DNA from: Ophiothrix spiculata
Lineage: Eukaryota > Echinodermata > Ophiuroidea > Amphilepidida > Ophiotrichidae
Direction: 5' to 3' (one strand)
NCBI GenBank assembly: GCA_000969725.1
Contig: JXSR01S018553.1
Length of the DNA: 33,567 bases
Below, one piece after another: positions 22,295 through 32,286 of this stretch. Made by a program: the position numbers and the translations under genes. Below the pieces are notes generated by a model that did not search any database, had not been told where the DNA came from, and saw only the letters and a list, made by a program, of their open reading frames with translations. Position 1 is the stretch's first letter. Each line of letters starts with the position of its first letter.

Positions 22295-22774
22295 NNNNNN
22301 NNNNNNNNNNNNNNNNNNNNNNNNNNNNNNNNNNNNNNNNNNNNNNNNNNNNNNNNNNNNNNNNNNNNNNNNNNNNNNNNNNNNNNNNNNNNNNNNNNNN
22401 NNNNNNNNNNNNNNNNNNNNNNNNNNNNNNNNNNNNNNNNNNNNNNNNNNNNNNNNNNNNNNNNNNNNNNNNNNNNNNNNNNNNNNNNNNNNNNNNNNNN
22501 NNNNNNNNNNNNNNNNNNNNNNNNNNNNNNNNNNNNNNNNNNNNNNNNNNNNNNNNNNNNNNNNNNNNNNNNNNNNNNNNNNNNNNNNNNNNNNNNNNNN
22601 NNNNNNNNNNNNNNNNNNNNNNNNNNNNNNNNNNNNNNNNNNNNNNNNNNNNNNNNNNNNNNNNNNNNNNNNNNNNNNNNNNNNNNNNNNNNNNNNNNNN
22701 NNNNNNNNNNNNNNNNNNNNNNNNNNNNNNNNNNNNNNNNNNNNNNNNNNNNNNNNNNNNNNNNNNNNNNNNNN
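22295..22774. other. Assembly gap (480 N) inside tandem array
   Basis: The gap begins after exon nucleotide 61 of the full exon and ends at nucleotide 9 of a truncated copy, with 149-bp units on its right. Repeat collapse is the obvious reason for the gap. If units are uniform, its true length should be 51 + 149n bp, and n = 3 (498) is closest to 480. Confidence 0.95.
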
Positions 22775-23121
22775 ATACATATCCTGTGGAGAATCAATGC
22801 AAGGAAATATTAGCACATATCATATGTTATTCTTACTGGCCCATGCCCTTGTACTCGTGACTTCTGTACGTCGCTTAGTTTCACCTCAGGTGCACCATAC
22901 ACCTCATCCCTGAAGGCTTCATCATACATATCCTGTGGAGAATCAGTGCAAGGAAATATTAGCACATATCATATGTTATTCTTACTGGCCCATGCCCTTG
23001 TACTCGTGACTTCTGTACGTCACTTAGTTTCACCTCAGGTGCACCATACACCTCATCCCTGAAGGCTTCATCATACATATCCTGTGGAGAATCAATGCAA
23101 GGAAAATATTAGCACATATTA
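22775..23121 (-). repeat. Tandem array of splice-acceptor/partial-exon units (149 bp)
   Basis: Two complete units and part of a third are visible on the minus strand. Each holds about 39 bp of intron end, the acceptor TCTCCACAG, and the first 110 nt of the penultimate MGAT1 exon. Exon parts are 22972-23081, 22823-22932 and from 22783 into the gap. At the end of each, ATAACATA jumps back to the intron sequence (TGATATGTGC). Reading through gives ITYDMC and a stop, so these truncated exons cannot be used productively. Units are nearly identical, so the amplification is recent. Confidence 0.9.
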
Positions 23122-23132
23122 TTTAAAATTTA

Positions 23133-23435
23133 GGCACGGTTCCCAATTCATGACGAAAGCTTTTGAGTCATACGGAAGGGCTTGACGCAATTGTCTCGCA
23201 TCATGATGCAGAAATATATTGAGTCATGATTCAAAGATAGATGTATTATAGTGTATTAAATGATGCAGAAAAAATTCACAAGGGCCTCTTTTGTTATAAA
23301 GACCTTTCAAAGAAGGTAGTTATGCCTTTTTCCTAATATTTTTGTGTCATGACTCAAAATGCATTTCGTCATGGCTCTTGCGTCAAGCCCTTTCCTATGT
23401 CGAAAGACATTCCGTCATGAATTGGGAACCGTGCC
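23133..23435. mobile_element. PIF/Harbinger-like MITE (303 bp) in MGAT1 intron
   Basis: GGCACGGTTCCCAATTCATG at the left and CATGAATTGGGAACCGTGCC at the right are perfect inverted termini, with TTA at both flanks. Internal TTGAGTCATGA and CGTCAAGCCCTTTCC-type blocks also pair. Confidence 0.85.
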
Positions 23436-23442
23436 TTACTTA

Positions 23443-23553
23443 GGGACTGCTTCAAAATTCAACCGGCGGTTCTGACCGGTTCATCCAAAATAAACAATAG
23501 CCAACCGCCCAGAACCGGCAGACAACCACCCAGTTGAGTTTTGAAGCGACCCC
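23443..23553. mobile_element. Small MITE (111 bp) abutting the previous one
   Basis: GGGACTGCTTCAAAATTCAAC pairs with GTTGAGTTTTGAAGCGACCCC. The left flank is TTA and the right is TTG, consistent with a decayed TTA duplication. It starts only 7 bp after the 23133-23435 element. Confidence 0.7.
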
Positions 23554-24290
23554 TTGTAAAATTATAAGTAAATACTGGACTTGATTGCTTACTTGCAAAT
23601 TTTCATCCAAACAGTTTTGACCTCTTCATGGCAACTGCATAGATTAATTGCTGGTATTGCTTGGAGTTGAGTTGGTAGGTTTCAATTGGCAAGGAATGTT
23701 GTTAAGTGATTGGTTCCAGACATGTAACAGCTGGAACCATGAGTTCCCCCGTGCTTGTTTAGAGATGGCCTCTCGGACTCCTTTCTCAAAACATTTTTCC
23801 TCCCGACTAAAATGGCAACATCCTCCGTATCAATCGGGTGTCCTGATTGTTTTGAATGTACATAAAATGCAGAGTCTGCTACATAGTCCGAGGAGCTCTG
23901 TCATCAGTGTTGGTTTAAACAACACTTGCTAATTAAAACTTACCAGCTCTACCTACTCCAAACAATTTGCAAGTTAACAATCAAGTCCAGTATTTTACTA
24001 ATAATGTTATCACTTTATACTTTGACTGAATGATTAACAATATACAATGTATATTATACATCGACATAATTCGAATTTCATACAAGCAGCACAGAGCATT
24101 ATGCTCCATTAAGTACCTTGCAAAATAATTTTAAATAGTTTAGAAATGCAATGCGGGGGTTTGGTACTGCACTATTATTGATATAGAAGAAAAAAGGACA
24201 CTGCACTGACATAGAAAGGGATGGGATGTGTGTCTCTCAATGGTCCTACTTTAGACAAAAGGTAGACACCTATTTAAGGACACCTTTTTC

Positions 24291-24332
24291 ATGAGCCAAG
24301 TTTGATGAGCCTTGTGAAACTCGGCTCATGAG
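24291..24332. repeat. Short hairpin
   Basis: CATGAGCCAAGTTT and AAACTCGGCTCATG are inverted with one mismatch around a 14-bp loop. Too short to assign; could be an element remnant. Confidence 0.4.
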
Positions 24333-24506
24333 GGACCATCAGACGATCAAATTTACAACAAATTAAATTATAATTCAATGGAAATTTAATTGTATAGCAT
24401 CATAGTTTTGAACAGAAATTTGACATTGAGATCAAACTCATTATCATTTGGTGCAAAACAAGTATAATTTTAATAATGGATATTCGTACGTAGCGGTTAT
24501 AAGTAA

Positions 24507-24852
24507 AATGTTCATATTTTTAAACTTCTATGTTACTCGTTTTGGTACTCACCGGAGCAACTTTTGGGAGAACGTTAAGGTTCTGGAGAGAGAAACCTAG
24601 AGATTTTCCAAGGAAAATCCTAGAGGCCATCCATATTAAGAACTGGACTCCTAGACTGAATAGAGACAAAGTACTGGAATTGGATCCAGTTGAATTGGGA
24701 CAACTTACTTGCCACCAAGGAGACCAGGGGGCCAAGGAAAAACACTTCTTTGACATCATCCACATCATCCGCTGACGCCGCCGGTGGACCCGGCGAAATT
24801 GCTCCGGTGAGTACCAAAACGAGTAGCGTAGAAGTTTTAAAATATGAACATT
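24507..24852 (+). mobile_element. Inverted-repeat-flanked GIY-YIG retroelement fragment
   Basis: Arms of about 54 bp (24507-24560 and 24799-24852) are inverted and share TACTCGTTTTGGTACTCACC. Between them the plus strand encodes FWREKPRDFPRKILEAIHIK, then a short spacer and LNRDKVLEL. That pattern, (K/R)xxEAI-I followed by LN+D, is the usual C-terminal end of the GIY-YIG endonuclease domain in Penelope-like and related retroelements. Only the C-terminal tip remains. Inverted terminal repeats would fit the inverted pLTR arrangement known for Penelope-like elements. It sits in the MGAT1 intron, antisense to that gene. Confidence 0.6.
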
Positions 24853-25010
24853 CTAAATATAATTTTAGGTTTTTTAAGAATAACGTTTTTTTTTTAATTT
24901 AGATGAAAACAGAAGACATGAGAAATACCTGCAAAAGCTAGTATAGACTGGAAAGTAAATGTACCATTTTGGCTTTCAACTTATTAAGTCTTCCTTTTCT
25001 TTAAACTTAC

Positions 25011-25101
25011 CTTCTTTAGATATGATAGATCCCTCTTTGTAAATGGCACAAATTCTTTGTTCAGCTTGATGTATTTTAAATGTTGTTCAAAGAACTGACC
25101 C
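25011..25101 (-). CDS. MGAT1: MGAT1 internal exon (GQFFEQHLKYIKLN)
   Basis: Acceptor TTTTGCAG, 91 bp, donor AAG|GTAAGT. The first base completes a Lys codon; the exon then encodes GQFFEQHLKYIKLN and ends DLSYLKK in phase 0. Matches the MGAT1 block SHGQFFDQHLKFIKLN of vertebrates. Confidence 0.95.
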
Positions 25102-25875
25102 CTGCAAAACAAAGGCATAAACTAATAAGAATCTTTGTAAACACATTGTATTTTCTCTTTGCAACAATCAGTAAGAAAACACTATGGCAATTTTTCAATT
25201 GTAAATAAATTGAAATTGAAGTTCCCTTGGATAAGGAAGTAACTTGTAATTGTCGTGTTTGTTTGTCTTGTATAAAATCATACAAAACTTGCAGAGCTAG
25301 GTATAAATGATTAAGGTTCGATGCCCCCGGAGGTTGCATGCAGCAAGACTGAAAATGATGTTTAGAGCGGAGTGGGCCAAAGTGGTATGCCAACACCTAT
25401 ACACAGTGCTGAGGTTGATCAGTACAGCCCTGTGTTGGATAGAATGCAGGCACTTTCGAAATGACCCATCACAGCATTGTTACGAATAAGCTGTATGTTG
25501 CAGTGTTAATGTGCATAAGAAATATATCATTTTTTTGCTGTAACCAAATGAATGAGGGATTCATCAACATGCTGCGCTGGCAGATTTATGATCAAACAGC
25601 AAAATTGTGACAACAGACACATAACAAAACAACTACCATATAATCAAGTTTAGCAATATGACTGTGGAGCTATTTTTATTTTTGCCCACTTAAACAATTT
25701 ACAATAATATCTTTAATGTAGACAAAAGGCACATAGATTACCACTGTCTATTGTTCTCTTAATTACAAATGTGGATGTCCAGGTTTTATGTATTTATATG
25801 TATTTTTTCAATACGTAAGCTTATAAGACTGAGTGTACATTCATCGATGAAAACAAATATACAAGCACTACTTAC

Positions 25876-25980
25876 TTGCTTACGCCTATTTTCCCAAATG
25901 TGTCAGTCCTAGATATTTCTGGACGTATACAGGCACGGTCTTTCCTTTGGTCCGGATTCCTCATCCAATCATCCCAAAAC
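25876..25980 (-). CDS. MGAT1: MGAT1 internal exon with FWDDWMR catalytic block
   Basis: Acceptor CTTGACCAG, 105 bp, donor AA|GTAAGT. It encodes [19 protein letters not shown] and then [16 protein letters not shown]. In the family the second Asp of FWDDW is the proposed catalytic base, and it is present here. The phases (needs 1 nt at the start, leaves 2 nt at the end) match both neighbours exactly. Confidence 0.95.
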
Positions 25981-26572
25981 CTGGTCAAGAAAAAAGATAT
26001 TTCAAATTGTATATATATTATTTAAAAACCCATAGAAATATACATGACTGTTTAATGTGGGGATTACAATATAAAATATACATTAACAAGAGCATGTTAA
26101 AGTGTTGGTCATCTGCTAAAAATCTTGATTTTTTATATGCAAGGAGGCTAATGCAGTAAAAATCCTTATCAGGATTATTGATAAGATAATAATGGGGTGC
26201 TTCACCTGGTAGCATCAATCTGATCTAATGTAGATCAATGAGTACTTCAAAAGTTCAGATTAGAGTCAGATTGTGTTCACATGACAAATCAAATCACCAA
26301 TGGGAATAAAAGTGTGTGCTGTGTATTGACATAATTATGTATGTGACAACCTTTGCTCGGCTTGTAAACCCCTCTCATGTTTGTGAAAAAGATACTGCAC
26401 ATACTTGATTGCTCGTGTGATCACCAGTTTCAATCTAACTCCATCTGACCTTGGAAGTGCAAATAATTTCAGATTGATTCACTTGTTTGGAGAGCAACAT
26501 TATCACGGATGTGAGTGGCAATGATGGCAGAAAGGATTTAGCAACCATCAACCAGGACAATATAACTGGTGA

Positions 26573-26936
26573 CAGTGGTGTAGCCAGACTTTTTGGTCGG
26601 AGGGGGGGGGGGGGGGAAAGACATTTCGTCCCGATTTTTTTCCGATTTTCTTCCGGTGCTTGCACATTTTTCCCGGCAACAAATCCATTTTCGTGCATCC
26701 AAAATAAATTCAAGTCGGTTTTAAAAACTGACAAGCAAAAAAAGAAAAAAGGTTTTAAGTGTTTCCTGCACATCTCTTGACATGATTTTCAGCTTTTCCC
26801 ATGTTTCCTGTCTACCAGCTGCTCTCTCATTTTTCTTGTCCTTCCCGATTTTTCCCGCTTGCTTTCCCGATTTCCCGCTCAATTATTTAGTCAGGGGGGC
26901 AGACTGCCCCCTTGCCCTGTGCTGGCTACACCATTG
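26573..26936. mobile_element. hAT-type MITE (364 bp) in MGAT1 intron
   Basis: The left end CAGTGGTGTAGCCAG and right end CTGGCTACACCATTG are inverted, flanked by octamers ACTGGTGA and ACTGCTGA (one mismatch). A long G-run follows the left end. ORFs across it are artefacts of the element. Same superfamily as the element at 10641. Confidence 0.85.
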
Positions 26937-28289
26937 ACTGCTGATCAGGATGATGTGTTGAAAACGATTTGCCATTCTGACTCCAACAGATGAAACACTT
27001 TGAAATGATATAAACACACCATATCCTACAGTTCATATAGCTTAAACTAATCAAGCAAAATGGAGCAGGTTTGAAAGAATCTCAGTTTAACTACATTGCT
27101 GCATAGTTAAAACTACTATAACTACAATAGTTGAAACTGCTATAACTTTGGCTTCAAATCAGATGAACAGAAAGCTCCGAATAAAAGTACAAAATGGATC
27201 TTTCAACACAACTCTCATGGTGATGACAATCTAAAAAGAAAAATGAATCGTGACACGTAGACCATTCATGATTTCGATTACTAATTGACAGTGTATTGTC
27301 ACAAAAAACAAATGGGAGTATGTAAATGAATGAGCATGAATAAATTTCTTTCATTACAATATGCTCACATCGTTAACTGACAGGAAATTTGATAAAACAA
27401 TAAAGCATATTCACATTGGAATTTAACTGACTTCCTTTATCCGTTCAATAATGCGTGATCAGGCTGGATTCTTAGTCACGAACACAGCTTACAATGTACC
27501 ACCAAATGTCACTAGAGATCACAGTCTTAACAAGAACCATGCTTTCTTTTTATAAGCTTTACTTATTCACTATCATGAAAGGTGACAGATGTCAGATTTC
27601 CTTAATTAAATAATTGTACAAATGAACAAAACCTCATGATTACGGCTAGGTAGCCTGGAGAATAATACTGATGAGATAACAGTATTGGTTAAAGAATAAC
27701 AACAACTTGCACATGGTTATTGCTGTCAAAAATTTATCAGATATTAAAACTTATGACAAATTATTTAACTTATTCATTAGGCTAAAAAATTGCTGTGTGT
27801 TGCCCTAAAGTGGAGTTTCTGAAAAAGTTGGGTTGGAATTAGAAAACTATTTAGAATAGATTAAAGCACCCAAAATGTCAAATTTGGGTCTATTTTCCAC
27901 CATTTTTCTCAAAAAACACCCATTTTAAGCAAAACTGGATGCTTTTTCAACACCCTTTTAACTGCATGTAACTTTTGGAAAAAGAAAACTACTAATAGCC
28001 ATGTGAAAACCTGTGCCAAATTCAATTGACTGATCCTGGCTGCAATGCTTGAGAGGTTGCAAGAACATCTGAAATAGTACTAGAAAGGGGACAAGAGTTG
28101 ATCAGTGACCCCTGGAGGCACTTTTGCAATTATGTAACATCTCCTATATTTCTCCCATAACATGCAGTTCCAAACCTGATTAATTAACAGAGAATCAGCT
28201 CCAAGTGTAAAATTCCTCGAGTTATAAATATATTACATTTGTCATCAGTTTACAAGGTTAGTCCACTCAATCTTGGTGTTTTATGGTGG

Positions 28290-28397
28290 ATTCAGAGTCT
28301 GTCGCAGTCTTGTACACGCGTTCTTCCGTGTGCATAGCGCGTGTAAAGACTGCGCGTCGATGGGCATCGATCGATGCATATCGACAAGACTCTGAAT
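28290..28397. repeat. Inverted-repeat element in MGAT1 intron
   Basis: GGATTCAGAGTCTGTCG at the left pairs with CGACAAGACTCTGAAT at the right with one indel. The interior is GC-rich with ACACGCG, GCGCGTG and ATCGATCGAT. Small MITE 51 bp from the next exon's donor. Confidence 0.65.
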
Positions 28398-28448
28398 AAA
28401 TTATTACTCTGATGAATCTATTCAGTGTACAGTGAAAATATGACATAC

Positions 28449-28539
28449 CCTTCAGGCCATTTGGGCTCTAATTCATGCCACAATGATTTCAGTAACATCC
28501 AGCCTAGTCCTGGGAAGAAATCACTGCGATATAATAAAT
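28449..28539 (-). CDS. MGAT1: MGAT1 internal exon ([13 protein letters not shown])
   Basis: Acceptor TTTTCTTACAG, 91 bp, donor GG|GTATGT. It encodes (D)[20 protein letters not shown], then HELEPKWPE, very close to vertebrate [13 protein letters not shown]...ELEPKWP. It receives one nucleotide (G) from the preceding exon and passes GG to the next. Its single acceptor faces at least eight candidate donors upstream. Confidence 0.95.
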
Positions 28540-28902
28540 CTGTAAGAAAAAAAATGATAAGGCTTGATTATAGACATTATTGGATTTAGATTTTTGGCTT
28601 AGTCTCATGAACACTGAGGGGAAATAGTTTTTCCATTGCCAAAATGAAAGAGCAGTCAATATTTGTTTTATATACTGATTTTGTTTTGAGAGGGAAATAG
28701 TAAGACTATTGACTTGCTCAAATTATGCCAATCAGTATATAATAATTTTTGTATCATGCATAATTTTGCTTTTAATTCTTAACCTCATTATCTATTAGTG
28801 TAAATATTCAAACTTTTACAAGGGAATAATCCAATACATATGATGCTTATTCAATAAATCAGCAGCTTTATATCTGAAGAATCCAAAGTTTAACCAATGA
28901 AG

Positions 28903-30086
28903 GAGAAGGACATTACAGCTCATATTCACAAATGGAGTCACTTTATTCCAACTATAACAGACCATTTCATGCAGAAACAAGCCATAAGATTGGGTCTTCT
29001 ATATGGATTGGTAAATGGTTGGATTATTGAGGAATATGGCAACCAATGTATTACCTGCATCATTTGATAAGTTCCCTTTCCACTTATCATTCCGTGTGAA
29101 AAAGCATCACAAGGTTGGTCCAACTCTCAGGATTAGGAAAAGGTTGGATAATGTAACGGCCCAATTAGGTGCATTATTACGAAATATGGCAACCTTTACC
29201 TGCATCATTTGATATCATGTTCTCTTCATACCATTGTCATTCCAAGCAGAAACACACCATAAGGTTGGGTCATACTGCAGGATTGGGAGAAGGTTGGATA
29301 ATTTGAGGGCCCATTTAGGTGAATTATTGAGGAATATGGCAACCCTTACCTGCATCATTTGAAATCATATTCTCCTTGCCATTATCATTCCAAGCAGAAA
29401 CACACCATAAAGTTGGGTCATCCCTCAGGATTGGGAAAAGGCTGGATAATTTGAGGGCCCATTTAGGTGAATTATTGATGAATTTGGCAACCCTTACCTG
29501 CATCATTTGATATCATGTTCTCTTTGCCATTATCATTCCAAGCAGAAACACATCATAAGGTTGGGTCATCCCGCAGGATTGGGAGCAGGCTAGATAATTT
29601 GAGGGCCCATTTAGGTGAATTATATTGATGAATATAGCAACCCTTACCTGCATCATTTGATATCATGTTCTCCTTGCCGTTATCATTCCAGGCAGAAACA
29701 CACCATAAGGTTGGGTCATCATGCAGGATTGGGAGCAGGCTGGATAATTTGAGGGCACATTTAGGTGAATTATTGAGGAATGTGGCAACCTTTACCTGCA
29801 TCATCTGATATCATGCTCTCTTTACCATTGTCGTTCCAAGCAGAAACACACCATAAAGTGGGTCATCCTGCAGGATTAGGAGCAGGCTGGATAATTTGAA
29901 GGTCTATTTAGGTGTTTTATTGAGGAATGTGGCAACCCTTACCTGCATCATTTAATATCATATTCTCCTTGCCATTATCATTTCAAGCAGAACACATGAA
30001 AGTTGGGCCATCCCTCAGGATTGGTAAAAGGCTGGATAATTTGAGGGCCCATTAGGTGAATTATTAATTAATATGGCAACCCTTAC
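28903..30086 (-). repeat. Tandem array of partial-exon/splice-donor units (about 148 bp)
   Basis: Downstream of the complete exon (30087-30221) the minus strand repeats the exon's 3' part, its donor (CAG|GTAAGG) and about 70-75 bp of intron. Copies of the donor boundary end at about 29943, 29796, 29648, 29498, 29350, 29200 and 29055, spaced 145-150 bp; a more degenerate eighth copy lies at 28903-29050. Copies ending at 29350 and 29648 keep the frame [19 protein letters not shown], with synonymous differences from the real exon. The 29498 copy has TGG to TGA, the 29796 and 29200 copies have 1-bp indels, and the 29943 copy is rearranged. Divergence grows away from the real exon. Confidence 0.92.
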
Positions 30087-30221
30087 CTGCATCATTTGAT
30101 ATCATGTTCTCTTTGCCATTATCATTCCAAGCAGAAACACACCATAAGGTTGGGTCATCTCTCAGGATCGGGAACAGTGATAAAAAGTACTCAAAGAAAT
30201 CTACTGAAACATCCAGGTCAT
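30087..30221 (-). CDS. MGAT1: MGAT1 internal exon ([13 protein letters not shown])
   Basis: Acceptor TAATTTTCAG, 135 bp, donor CAG|GTAAGG. It completes the EDD metal-binding motif (Glu and the first base of Asp come from the preceding exon) and encodes [12 protein letters not shown], then [20 protein letters not shown], ending NDA plus one nucleotide. EDD is the DXD-equivalent that binds Mn2+/UDP-GlcNAc in this family. This is the founder of the tandem array that follows; using any later donor would retain intron sequence with an in-frame TAA soon after (GCHIN, stop). Confidence 0.95.
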
Positions 30222-31395
30222 CTGAAAATTAGAATCAAAATACAAAATTTATTTTTCTAAAACTATGATCTAATTTTGATATCCATGTTGGGTCAATGAA
30301 TTAATTGTACTTTTGTGCAGTAAAGGAGGTGCAGAGATGTAGTCATGGTGATAACAAACTGAATAAGGTTTGGACAAGTTTTAATGCTCTTTATTTTATG
30401 AAAGCCTAAATAAAGTCAGGCAGATGATCCTGGTAGCACGGTTATGATATTGTGTTCACTCTACCTTAATGGACAGGATCCAGTTATGTAAAAAAAATAC
30501 CATGAAAAATAAATATCCTTAGTTCAGGCAAAACAGGTTTTATACATGTCATAGGCACTGGTCTTTATACTTTATTTTAACAGGTTAATGAATGACAACT
30601 TAATATTTCCATGAGAAATCAGATATTTGCATAGCTGCCTTTTGAAAGATTTACACACAGGACATTTATCTTGTATCATGCTTTAAAACCTATAAATACA
30701 ACACATAACCAAACCACCACACATGTCCGTCTATCACGATAGATTATCATCATATTTCACGATTCAATTTCTTTTCACTTCTCTCAGAGTATTGACAACT
30801 GGTAATGGTTGGGATCCAGTGATGTGAAATAAAAGTTTCCCGTCTAGCAGAAATTGATTTGTTTTTGACTAAAAGCATGAGATGGAAGCTAACCTAAGTG
30901 ATTGGATAGGCAAAAACATTGATAGGGTGTTGAATATCTTGCCTGTCTCTTGTTGTCATCAACGGTTATTTGTCAGCTTTTAATAGAAATTCAAATTTCA
31001 CTTAAGGGTGTACAGAAAATGGATAAGATTTGTTTTTTTATTTGATACCAACGGGCGCTGGTTTTAAAGAACATGCAATTGAAATTTTTACATGGCATGG
31101 ATGGCCTGAAGATCACACAATGTGGTATAGGCATACAGATGTCCTCTTGCTCATGAAATAAAAAAGGTGAATGCATGTGAAAATGAGGACGATAGAATAA
31201 GAATTACTATCAAAGCTTCTGGCAGATAGAGTTTGATGGTGATGGGTGAAAATACCTTCAATAAAGATATGCGAATGTTTCTTGGATTTATAATTACTTT
31301 CTAGGGCTCATGACACATTTCAATGCACAAAATAGTTTTTGCTGATTTTTAATTTTTTGCATCAATGCACTGTAGCAGTCAGACAATGATCTTAA
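30222..31395. other. MGAT1 intron, nothing else recognised
   Basis: No element boundary or coding block that I can support in this part of the intron. Confidence 0.35.
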
Positions 31396-31643
31396 GGGGA
31401 GACACGTAAACTAATCGGCAACGTGGTTCAGATATCTGCACCAGTTGGGACAGTCTATTTCTCCCCTATTCTTAAACATATCGATAATTACTCTTATTCA
31501 CACATTTGATTGTGTACCTGCGTACTATATCTATAATTTTAAAGCATAAAAATGAAAATTTTCCCACCAGATGCCCCAAATTTGACCTTGCCGTCTAGTT
31601 CAGATAACGGCAAGCTATTGCTGATTAGTTTACGTGTCTCCCC
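31396..31643. mobile_element. PIF/Harbinger-like MITE (248 bp) in MGAT1 intron
   Basis: GGGGAGACACGTAAACTAAT and ATTAGTTTACGTGTCTCCCC are perfect inverted termini, flanked by TAA at 31393-31395 and 31644-31646. The interior repeats GTTCAGATA. The 3-bp TWA duplication fits PIF/Harbinger. Confidence 0.85.
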
Positions 31644-31820
31644 TAACACACTACCCACAAATCAAAACTTCCATACTTGACCAATTATAGTTGCAAAATC
31701 ATGGTTTTCAGTATGCTTAGTTGTCAAAATCAAGAATACTTTTATGAATTTGATGTCTGCATTAAAAAAATGTTCTAAATAGCAAATAAATGCTGTAACA
31801 ATTAAATCAAAACTGCTCAC

Positions 31821-31959
31821 CTTCTACAATGATGACGGCATCATATTTGAATTCATTAAATATCTGCCCCAGTGCCCATTTGTAATGCCTGGCTATCTTG
31901 TAGTAGCCTTCAAATTTCCTCTGATTAGTAGGCAACTTGATGGAACTCAGATCTGGTTG
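31821..31959 (-). CDS. MGAT1: MGAT1 internal exon (QPDLSS ... VIIVE), first in window
   Basis: N-acetylglucosaminyltransferase I (alpha-1,3-mannosyl-glycoprotein 2-beta-GlcNAc transferase) adds the first GlcNAc to Man5 N-glycans in the medial Golgi. Acceptor TTTCCACAG, 139 bp, donor AAG|GTGAGC. It encodes QPDLSSIKLPTNQ, then RKFEGYYKIARHYKWALGQI and VIIVE plus one base, matching vertebrate QPDLSS...KFQGYYKIARHYRWALGQV. The seven exons in this window sum to 846 nt, or 281 residues plus stop, matching the length from this point to the C-terminus of the 445-residue human protein with no gap. Earlier exons (cytosolic tail, membrane anchor, start of the catalytic domain) were not found to 33,567. 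Mammalian MGAT1 has an intronless coding region; this gene is split. Confidence 0.95.
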
Positions 31960-32286
31960 CTGTGGAAACAAACACAAAATGGAAGAAAACATTTTTTTAT
32001 TGTTATCGTTCAAATTGTTACAATTTCAGCAAAGTTGTGGTTATTTAATATCTCTGAATATGCCACAATATAATAAGCAAGAAATCTTGCTTATTATCAA
32101 GAAAGTCACAAGACCAACAGCTGCCAATTTTCATCAATTTGCATTACACATTGCATGCCCTGGTGTCTGGTCTTGGGATATGGTTCTTTAAATGACCCGT
32201 CATGTGAAGAACCATTTTAAGAGCCACTGATATATGACAGAAAATTATTCAGGGGTTTCTTTTGAATTCTAGAAACAAGATGTTAA

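Noticed and set aside
22130..22913. Long ORFs (180-242 codons) on both strands across the gap
   Set aside because: Their length comes from the run of N; only the minus-strand MGAT1 exon portion at 22184-22294 is real coding.
25300..25490. Possible tRNA-derived SINE or tRNA, because of GGTTCGATGCC (a Pol III B-box-like motif)
   Set aside because: No convincing A box at the right distance and no cloverleaf could be drawn; no tail or target duplication seen.
26435..26780. ORFs of 97 and 112 codons on opposite strands
   Set aside because: They run across the hAT MITE and its G-run; low-complexity and no domain.
29324..29804. Minus-strand ORFs of 60 and 83 codons as independent genes
   Set aside because: They are read-through of truncated MGAT1 exon copies and intron sequence, not separate genes.
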